Origin: an uncultured Muribaculaceae bacterium
Lineage (GTDB): Bacteria; Bacteroidota; Bacteroidia; Bacteroidales; Muribaculaceae
Reading direction: 5' to 3'
Assembly: GCA_947176745.1 (NCBI GenBank)
Contig: CAMWRV010000031.1
Span: 1 to 33,311 of the forward strand
Length of the DNA stretch: 33,311 bases
Every line of letters begins with the position of its first letter. Positions within the stretch are counted from its first letter, which is position 1. The translations under genes were made by a program, and so were the position numbers. Shown piece after piece: positions 24,056-29,996 of this stretch. The notes beneath the pieces were generated by a model that saw only the letters and a program-made list of their open reading frames with translations, had not been told where the DNA came from and did not search any database.

Positions 24056-25575
24056 GCGTTCAAATATCGGATTATGTTAGTTCGTAAATATTTTTCAGTC
24101 TCCGCGATTTCCTCGTAGAAAGGTGTATCCTCGATAAATTTCGGGCATATCTTTCTGATCGCGTCATACTGCGCCCTTGTAGCGGGCGCGAGTCTGTCGG
24201 CAAGATCAAGACAGTCGGTGGCCTGAGCGAGCGCGATGTAGAGAATCGACATTACCTGATAGGCATTGTCTATCACCTTGCGGCACAACAACGCGCTGTT
24301 GGTGCCCATGCTGACTATGTCCTGGTTGTCGTTGTTGTTGGGTATGCTGTGGACGTAGTTGGGCATGGCAAGCGTCTGACATTCGGCAGTTGTCGATGTG
24401 GCGGTGAACTGACATGCCTGCATGCCGTAATTCAGGCCGAGCACGCCGAGGTTGAGAAACGGCGGAAGGATGCCGTTGATGCGGTCGTGGAAGAGATAGT
24501 TGAGCTGTCTTTCCGCTGTCATGGCAAGCCGGACCATGGCGATCTTGACTTTGTCGGCCTCAAGCGAGATATAGTCGCCATGAAAATTTCCTCCGTGGAA
24601 GATGTTACGTGCGGTGTAGTCGACGATCGGATTGTCGCAGGCGGAATTCACCTCGTTCTCAAGCACATCTGCCGCATTGCGAAGAGTGTCGTATACCGGG
24701 CCATAGATCTGGGGGATGCAGCGCAATGAGTAATATGCCTGCACCTTGTGCTCGAAATATGAGTCGCGGTTTCTGGCCGGATCGTAGAGTTCATGCTCAC
24801 GTTTCTGAAGATGGCGGCTGCCGTCGCTGACCTCGCGCAGCCAGCGGGCGATCACCTGCTGGCCGGGCTGACGGCGACATATGTTCTCCTCGACCGACAT
24901 GTAATCGTCAAACGAATCGGCGATCTCATTGATCCATGCGCCGGCGATTACAGCATATTTAAGCAAATTCTCGGCATAATACTGATTGACAATAGATATG
25001 CCCGTCATTACCGACGTGCCGTTTGTAACAGATAGGCCCTCGCGCACGTAAATCCGCATCGGCTTCAGACCGAGCTCGGCGAAAACTTCGGCAGTCTGTC
25101 TCCATTCGCCATTATAATGCACCTTTCCCTCGCCGATGAGACATAGCGCAATATGGGCGAGCTGGACAAGATCGCCGCTCGCGCCGACACTTCCGTGAGC
25201 GGGGATAAAAGGATAAATCTCACGGTTGACAAACTCCTGCAGAAGCAGCAGCACTTCCGGATTGACGCCGGAACGCGCCTGCAGGAAAGTGCCTATGCGC
25301 GCGAGCATCGCAGACCGCACCTCCACATCAGAAAGAGGCTCACCCGCTCCGGTGGCATGACTTCTGATAATGTTGTACTGAAGTTCTTCAAGATGACTGT
25401 CGCCCACACGCCACTGCGCCATCGGGCCGAAACCGGTATTGATGCCGTATATGACCTTGTCGGTGGCAAATTCACGCAGGAATTCATAACACTGTCCGAC
25501 TTTCTCCATTTCATCAGACGGGAGAGTCAGGGTCTGGCCGCCGAACAGAATGTCGTATATCTGAGATAGATCCAT
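24052..25575 (-). CDS. tyrosine ammonia-lyase (HAL/TAL family)
   Basis: Aromatic amino acid ammonia-lyase of 507 residues; turns L-tyrosine into 4-coumarate and ammonia, the starter acid of flexirubin-type pigments. The MIO prosthetic group forms from Ala132-Ser133-Gly134 in GSVGASGDLV; YGINTGFG (43-50) carries the lid Tyr. NGTSVMTG, YYSLRCIPQIYGPV, NIFHGGNFHGDYISLE and HSIPNNNDNQDIVSMGTN agree closely, as far as I can recall it, with the characterised tyrosine ammonia-lyase of Flavobacterium johnsoniae, including RSH at 71-73. A histidine ammonia-lyase would be expected among hut genes, none of which are here. First gene of the operon; the -7 element at 25698-25705 lies upstream. Confidence 0.9.
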   Translation of the reverse strand: MDLSQIYDILFGGQTLTLPSDEMEKVGQCYEFLREFATDKVIYGINTGFGPMAQWRVGDSHLEELQYNIIRSHATGAGEPLSDVEVRSAMLARIGTFLQARSGVNPEVLLLLQEFVNREIYPFIPAHGSVGASGDLVQLAHIALCLIGEGKVHYNGEWRQTAEVFAELGLKPMRIYVREGLSVTNGTSVMTGISIVNQYYAENLLKYAVIAGAWINEIADSFDDYMSVEENICRRQPGQQVIARWLREVSDGSRHLQKREHELYDPARNRDSYFEHKVQAYYSLRCIPQIYGPVYDTLRNAADVLENEVNSACDNPIVDYTARNIFHGGNFHGDYISLEADKVKIAMVRLAMTAERQLNYLFHDRINGILPPFLNLGVLGLNYGMQACQFTATSTTAECQTLAMPNYVHSIPNNNDNQDIVSMGTNSALLCRKVIDNAYQVMSILYIALAQATDCLDLADRLAPATRAQYDAIRKICPKFIEDTPFYEEIAETEKYLRTNIIRYLNA

Positions 25576-25697
25576 TGTTCCGTGTATTTATACTTTCTAA
25601 TATTCTACTTCAACTGCGCGAAACAGCATGTTTTAAGTAATCCAACACGCGGCACGATGCCCCAGATACGATCGATAAAGAGCATGTCCGTTATATG

Positions 25698-25728
25698 CAA
25701 AGTTAAGGATTTTCTTTCAATTTTAAAG
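25698..25728 (-). promoter_or_regulatory. candidate promoter of the pigment operon
   Basis: On the minus strand TAACTTTG (25698-25705) matches the Bacteroidota -7 consensus TAnnTTTG exactly. A TTTA lies 18 nt further upstream (25724-25727), a weak match to the -33 box TTTG. Transcription would start about 115 nt before the ammonia-lyase ATG and give a fairly long AU-rich leader. No other perfect -7 motif was found between here and the ATG. Confidence 0.5.
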
Positions 25729-25842
25729 ATAAAAATGCTGATTTTTTCAAACGTGCTTCCTAATGATAGTAAAAAATCAGACTGTTCCGGCTGTTTGTGC
25801 AACATTTTTCACGTGAGCCGGATCGGGATGTCTCGCTCTGCC

Positions 25843-25992
25843 GGCGTCCGGTCTGTCGGCGTCCGGTCTGTCGGCGTCCTGCTTCTGTCGGCGTCCCGGA
25901 GGTCCGCCGCTCCCGGTTCGGTCGCGCCGACAGATCCGGGAACAAGTGCCGAAACAACACCGGGAGCGGCGGACCTCCGGGACGCCGACAGA
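25843..25992. repeat. GC-rich repeat cluster with a 34-bp perfect inverted repeat
   Basis: The arms 25884-25917 and 25959-25992 are perfect reverse complements, separated by 41 nt. Before the left arm, the 15-mer GGCGTCCGGTCTGTC stands twice in tandem (25843-25857, 25858-25872) and a 17-nt variant follows (25873-25889). The 10-mer TCTGTCGGCG occurs three times forward (25852, 25867, 25884) and twice inverted (25925-25934, 25983-25992). It begins 13 nt after the esterase stop. No T-run follows on the minus strand, so it is not a normal intrinsic terminator, though it could block transcription into the operon. A REP-like or miniature mobile repeat is the alternative. Confidence 0.85.
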
Positions 25993-26005
25993 TGAAACGA
26001 GGGCC

Positions 26006-26785
26006 TTAATGTCTTGACTGGGCGAAGAGCCATGGGAGCAGCGTCGGGGTGTTGAACGCGAGAGTCCAGCAATCATGGCCGGTTCCTGCAAATTCCACAT
26101 AATCGACTTCTGCGCCGGCCGAATGCAATGCCTTGTATGCCTCGCGGCTGCATATCGACGGTATCTCATCATCTTCCTCTCCATGAAATATCATGAAACT
26201 GACGTTTTTTGCCCCCACCAGCCGATCGGGATTCACAGCACCGCATATCGGCACCGCTGCGGCAAACAGCGAAGGATACCGGCACACCAGATCATACACA
26301 GCGATCGCGCCCATGGATATTCCGACAATATATATGCGGTCGCGGTCGATCGGGTAGTTTCTTACGAGTTCGTCGACAAGGCCGACCACCAGTTCTTCGG
26401 TTCTTGACTCATCGGGCAACCCGGCTCCGGGCATGAATTCACTTTCGTCTACACGGCCTGTCCATGTCTTCTCCTTGCACTGTGGAAAGACAACATATGC
26501 CGGATAGCGCGACGCATTCACCGGATTGGAGAACATGGAAGCTCCATGCGCAAGCTGACTCTCATTATCCGTGCCACGCTCTCCGGAGCCGTGAAGAAAT
26601 AGAACAAGCGGATACTTTGCTCCCTCCTCAATCTTTTCGGGAGAAAGCATGCGGTAAGGCAGCCTGTCGGCACCGTCGGTAAACAGACACTTCGCATATT
26701 CCTGATGCGGAGGGGGCACAGATGCCGATGCCGCAACCGGCAATATGGAACATGCAGCAAGCAATACAGAAATCAAAATTCTCAT
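26006..26785 (-). CDS. secreted alpha/beta-hydrolase (PHB-depolymerase/feruloyl-esterase-like)
   Basis: Secreted hydrolase of 259 residues with a signal peptide (MRILISVLLAACSILPVAASA). Ser157 in GISMG is the nucleophile, Asp206 in HGEEDDEIP and His237 in GTGHDCW complete the triad, and LFLHGSGERG (62-71) is the oxyanion-hole strand. The HGSGERG and GISMGA pattern is that of small Bacteroidota esterases often named phospholipase/carboxylesterase, dienelactone hydrolase or PHB depolymerase. The ATG at 26785 is used; the frame extends two codons to a TTG. It is monocistronic, on the same strand as the pigment operon but separated from it by the repeat block. Substrate unknown; an ester of an aromatic acid is possible but not shown. 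Confidence 0.87.
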   Translation of the reverse strand: MRILISVLLAACSILPVAASASVPPPHQEYAKCLFTDGADRLPYRMLSPEKIEEGAKYPLVLFLHGSGERGTDNESQLAHGASMFSNPVNASRYPAYVVFPQCKEKTWTGRVDESEFMPGAGLPDESRTEELVVGLVDELVRNYPIDRDRIYIVGISMGAIAVYDLVCRYPSLFAAAVPICGAVNPDRLVGAKNVSFMIFHGEEDDEIPSICSREAYKALHSAGAEVDYVEFAGTGHDCWTLAFNTPTLLPWLFAQSRH

Positions 26786-26826
26786 AACCAAATCTTTGAT
26801 AATTTAACAAACAAGCCCCACAACAG

Positions 26827-26845
26827 GTTTTCTTTTCAAGAAAAC
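26827..26845. promoter_or_regulatory. palindrome in the divergent intergenic region
   Basis: GTTTTCTT (26827-26834) and AAGAAAAC (26838-26845) form an 8-bp inverted repeat with a 3-nt centre, 42 nt before the esterase start and about 70 nt before the -7-like element of the exporter gene. It could be an operator serving both genes. No promoter for the esterase was recognised nearby. Confidence 0.4.
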
Positions 26846-26912
26846 AGACTCCAAGACCGCATGGCGGGACAAGTATTGCCGGCAACGATGACCGCCGTAT
26901 TGTTTTTTTTTG

Positions 26913-26920
26913 TAATTTTG
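26913..26920 (+). promoter_or_regulatory. candidate -7 element of the MFS exporter gene
   Basis: TAATTTTG matches TAnnTTTG exactly on the plus strand, behind a run of nine T. No TTTG box lies at the right distance upstream, so the -33 part is weak. It would give a leader of about 100 nt containing the hairpin at 26961-26991. Confidence 0.5.
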
Positions 26921-26960
26921 CATTCCGAAAAAGCCACCGGATTTGACAAAATCGAGTACA

Positions 26961-26991
26961 AGAGCTTGTCGAGTAAGACTCGACCGGCTCT
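26961..26991 (+). promoter_or_regulatory. leader hairpin before the MFS gene (attenuator-like)
   Basis: GTCGAGT (26968-26974) pairs with ACTCGAC (26978-26984) around a 3-nt loop, and after a 2x2 internal loop AGAGC (26961-26965) pairs with GCTCT (26987-26991). A T-rich stretch (TTATCTTTATATAA) follows directly. This is the shape of an intrinsic terminator placed between a promoter and the start codon, 38 nt before the ATG. It could be an attenuator or an mRNA 5' stabiliser. Confidence 0.6.
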
Positions 26992-27028
26992 TTATCTTTA
27001 TATAACATACAGAAACAACCGGACTATC

Positions 27029-28231
27029 ATGACAACATCAAAAACCGTGACACGCAGTTATCTGCTTTATCTGTACATATTTTTAGGAGCCCTCGCGGCC
27101 TTTCCCCCGCTTGTGACCGATATGTATCTGCCGACTCTTCCGGCCATGGCGGAAGACTACGGCGCAACCCCTTCGACAATCCAGCTCGGCCTCGCCATGT
27201 GCATCCTCGGTCTGGCTGCCGGCCAGCTCATGTTCGGGCCGCTGAGTGACAAATACGGGCGCCGTCCGATGCTCGGAGCCGCATTGGTTCTGTTCATGGC
27301 GTCGACAATAGCATGCATATATTCGCCCACTATAGAATGGTTCAATATGTGCCGATTCTTTCAGGGACTCGGGGGAGCCGGCGGCGTAGTACTGTCCAGA
27401 TCAATCGCCACCGACTGCTACTCAGGCAAAGAGCTGGCCAAGACTCTGGCTATAATAGGCGCGATCAACGGCATCGCACCCGTGACCGCACCCGTGATCG
27501 GCGGAGCGTTCGCAGGCGCGATCGGCTGGAAAGGGATATTCTGGCTGCTTTTCGGCGTCGGAGTCCTTCTTACTGCCGTATACATGCCTTTCCGCGAATC
27601 GCATCCGTCGGAGAGACGCCACAAGGGGAGTCTGCTGAACCTTGCGGCGCAATCGGCCTCACTGCTCAAGAACAGGGCATTTATGGCATACGTACTGCTG
27701 TTCGGTCTGACCAACGGCGTTCTGTTCGGTTACATCTCTTCGGCCTCATTCATATTACAGAACGACTTCGGCCTCTCGGAACTTTCGTTCGGGATCGTTT
27801 TTGCGATAAATTCCCTTGGAATCGTATGCGGATCGATGGTATCTCTCAAATTCCGGAATCTGACATTCGCTATCAGAACCGGCTCGGTGGCCATGCTGGC
27901 ATTCTCGGTCGGAGAGGCTGTGAACCATACACTCGGCGGAGGCATGGCCGGCTACGAAGTACTTGTGTTCCTTATACTTTTCTGCGTGGGCATCCTGTTC
28001 CCTTCGACCACTACCCTCGCCATGTCGGAGGGTAAAGAGATGATCGGCTGGGCTTCCGCCTTTGTGGGCTCTACAGGCTTCCTTGTCGGGGGTCTCGTGA
28101 CACCGCTTGTGGGAATGGGCGACATACAGACATCGACTTTCACCGCCCTGTCAGTATGCTCGGCACTGGCAGTCATACTCGCTTTCGCCACACGACGGAA
28201 AGTGGAACCCGCGGCTGACTCCCTGACCTGA
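27029..28231 (+). CDS. Bcr/CflA-type MFS drug:H+ antiporter
   Basis: Inner-membrane transporter of 400 residues with about 12 helices. TDMYLPTLP (30-38) in the end of the first helix is the DHA1 Bcr/CflA signature, GPLSDKYGRRPM (70-81) is MFS motif A and the RFFQGLGGAGG region carries motif B with its Arg. It should export small hydrophobic compounds such as antibiotics in exchange for protons. The ATG at 27029 is chosen since the frame upstream to 26705 has no membrane or MFS character and crosses the promoter region. It is the only plus-strand gene of the window, divergent from the esterase and convergent with susD. A link to the pigment pathway is not evident. Confidence 0.93.
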   Translation: MTTSKTVTRSYLLYLYIFLGALAAFPPLVTDMYLPTLPAMAEDYGATPSTIQLGLAMCILGLAAGQLMFGPLSDKYGRRPMLGAALVLFMASTIACIYSPTIEWFNMCRFFQGLGGAGGVVLSRSIATDCYSGKELAKTLAIIGAINGIAPVTAPVIGGAFAGAIGWKGIFWLLFGVGVLLTAVYMPFRESHPSERRHKGSLLNLAAQSASLLKNRAFMAYVLLFGLTNGVLFGYISSASFILQNDFGLSELSFGIVFAINSLGIVCGSMVSLKFRNLTFAIRTGSVAMLAFSVGEAVNHTLGGGMAGYEVLVFLILFCVGILFPSTTTLAMSEGKEMIGWASAFVGSTGFLVGGLVTPLVGMGDIQTSTFTALSVCSALAVILAFATRRKVEPAADSLT

Positions 28232-28244
28232 CGGAGTCAGCCGC
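28211..28244. terminator. bidirectional terminator between the MFS and susD genes
   Basis: GCGGCTGACTCC (28211-28222) and GGAGTCAGCCGC (28233-28244) form a perfect 12-bp stem with a 10-nt loop. The left arm lies in the last codons of the MFS gene and its stop codon is in the loop; the right arm ends 6 nt before the susD stop. It is well placed to end transcription from both sides. There is no T-run, so termination would be of the hairpin-only or Rho-assisted kind. Confidence 0.7.
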
Positions 28245-28249
28245 CGTCA

Positions 28250-29986
28250 TCACCACCCCTCGTTCTGGACGAGATTGGGATTACGATCCATCTCCACAAG
28301 CGGAATCGGCCACAACTCGTGTCGAGGCTGATATGACCTCGTGTACATCAGGTCGCCGAATATATCGGTTGCATCTCGGACGGAAGCCTTCAGAAGTCCC
28401 CACCGGCGCAGATCCCAGTAACGTTGCCCTTCTCCGGCCAGTTCAAGCGCACGCTCCTTGCGGATACGCTGCGCCATCTCATCGCGGCCGGAGACCGCAA
28501 GCCATTCCGGGCCGCTGTTGAGACCGGGCATTCCGACACGCGAACGTATTTTGTTGACTTCCGTCACGGCTTTATCGACAGCCCCGGTCTCGTTATATGC
28601 CTCGGCCAGCATCAGAATCACATCGGCAAGACGTATCAGCGGAAATTCGTAAGGCGTGCGGTTATACTCACCCCAGTAGCCGTCGAGATTTCCTGTCGGA
28701 ATCCACTTTCTCCAGAAGTAAGAGTTCCAGCCCTCCGAATTTCTGATAAATGCCATCGCCTCCATCGGTGATCCACCTTTGGTGGGATCTGCAAGCACAA
28801 ACTGCTTGTCCATGGGGTTTGACCCGGCATCCGTTCCGAGATAATGCGAGTAGGGGGTTATGACGTTGAGACAAAGCCGCGGATCACGGAGCCTGTAGGC
28901 GTCCATCACTTTTGTGGTGTCGCATTCGAGAGTCGAGGTCACCACTGTGCTTCCCTCATCGATCGCCACACACATATACCTGCGTCTCAATTCCGAGCCT
29001 CCGTCATTGAAGCCGGGAAACATGTCATCCCAGTCAAACGGAGAGCCGTCGGCATTCTCATACATATCGACAAGCGTGGTGGACGGCACAATGGAATTGC
29101 CGGCGATAAGACGCATCGTGCATTTGTTTCCGAAATATCCCACGATATTGAGCGCATAGCCGGCGGTATTGCCGTCGATCGACTGGATAGAGAAAATCAT
29201 CTCATTGCTGTGATTGCCGTTATAGAGCCTGAACAACTCATTGTAATCGGGATGAAGCGAATAACCGTAATGATCAGACCTGTCATAGACGATCTCCTCG
29301 AAATCTTCGACAGCCTCTTGCCATTGACCTGCAAACAGCCGGACCTTGCCTCTAAGAGCATATGCCGCGCCCCGTGTGGCGCGTCCGAGGTCGGCATCGT
29401 CCCATCTGACCGGGAGTCTCTCAATGGCGTCGGTAATATCATCGATGATATAGCGGCGCAATTCGTCGGCAGAGCATCGGGACCGGTTCAGATCGGAAAA
29501 CATCTCATTGATGTCGCACGTCTCGTCGTAATAAGGAACTCCGCCCCAACAGTTGAGCATGCGGAAATATGCCATCGCACGCAGAAACTTCGCCTCTCCG
29601 ATGACCCGGCTGACCGTCTCCGCCGAGATCGGCATGCCGGCCACATTTCTGATTACGGTATTGGCCCGATGCACGAGTTCATACAGATATTGCCAATGAT
29701 TCTGCACACCCGAGCTACCCGACGCAAAAGAAGTGCCACGCGACACATCCGCCCATGGCGAAACCCCGTCGGCTATGTCACTGCACATATCGAAAGTGAA
29801 TTCCAGTCCGAAGCACCAGTCAGCCTTCATGGCGGCATACATCCCCACGGCAGCCTGCCGGGCATGCTCCTCGGTCTGCCAGAAAGTGGTCTCCGACATC
29901 TGGTCACCGGGCGCATAGTCAAGACTCTCGCATCCTCCTGACAGAAGAACCGCAACGGACAGAAACAAAAGATTCCTGATTCTCAT
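28250..29986 (-). CDS. SusD/RagB-family outer-membrane nutrient-binding lipoprotein
   Basis: Surface lipoprotein of 578 residues. The signal peptide ends in LSGGC with Cys19 as the lipidated residue. YAPGDQMSETTFWQTEEHA near the mature start and the end ELWPIPLVEMDRNPNLVQN are hallmarks of the SusD family; KIRSRVGMPG and RIRKERALELAGEGQRYWDLRRW are further conserved blocks of the helical domain. It forms the lid over the SusC channel encoded just upstream (10 nt gap) and binds a glycan or peptide. The ATG at 29986 gives the signal peptide; a non-ATG extension would overlap susC. No glycoside hydrolase or sensor is in view, so the substrate is open. Confidence 0.95.
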   Translation of the reverse strand: MRIRNLLFLSVAVLLSGGCESLDYAPGDQMSETTFWQTEEHARQAAVGMYAAMKADWCFGLEFTFDMCSDIADGVSPWADVSRGTSFASGSSGVQNHWQYLYELVHRANTVIRNVAGMPISAETVSRVIGEAKFLRAMAYFRMLNCWGGVPYYDETCDINEMFSDLNRSRCSADELRRYIIDDITDAIERLPVRWDDADLGRATRGAAYALRGKVRLFAGQWQEAVEDFEEIVYDRSDHYGYSLHPDYNELFRLYNGNHSNEMIFSIQSIDGNTAGYALNIVGYFGNKCTMRLIAGNSIVPSTTLVDMYENADGSPFDWDDMFPGFNDGGSELRRRYMCVAIDEGSTVVTSTLECDTTKVMDAYRLRDPRLCLNVITPYSHYLGTDAGSNPMDKQFVLADPTKGGSPMEAMAFIRNSEGWNSYFWRKWIPTGNLDGYWGEYNRTPYEFPLIRLADVILMLAEAYNETGAVDKAVTEVNKIRSRVGMPGLNSGPEWLAVSGRDEMAQRIRKERALELAGEGQRYWDLRRWGLLKASVRDATDIFGDLMYTRSYQPRHELWPIPLVEMDRNPNLVQNEGW

Positions 29987-29996
29987 GATTTCCTGA

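Larger units (their letters stand above)
25576..26005. other. 430-nt non-coding region upstream of the pigment operon
   Basis: I see no convincing gene here; the open frames across 25780-26070 are made by repeats. The half near the ammonia-lyase (25576-25800) is AT-rich and holds the promoter-like element listed separately. The half near the esterase stop (25830-25995) is very GC-rich and holds a repeat cluster with a long inverted repeat, also listed separately. The sharp change in base composition in so short a space is notable. Confidence 0.75.

Noticed and set aside
24052-25575. Histidine ammonia-lyase of histidine breakdown
   Set aside because: No hutU, hutI or formimidoyl transferase gene nearby; the sequence agrees with tyrosine ammonia-lyases of flavobacterial pigment clusters and is coupled to PKS genes.
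25843-25992. CRISPR array
   Set aside because: Repeats are short (15-17 nt), adjacent, without spacers of constant length, and occur in both orientations; no cas genes are in the window.
25797-26184. Open frames with repeated RPDAD / GRRQT motifs across the repeat block
   Set aside because: The peptide repeats only reflect the DNA repeat at 25843-25992; frames run through the inverted repeat on both strands and into the esterase gene.
26705-27028. Long N-terminal extension of the MFS transporter
   Set aside because: It covers the divergent promoter region and the leader hairpin and encodes no membrane helix; Bcr/CflA proteins start just before the first helix, as with the ATG at 27029.
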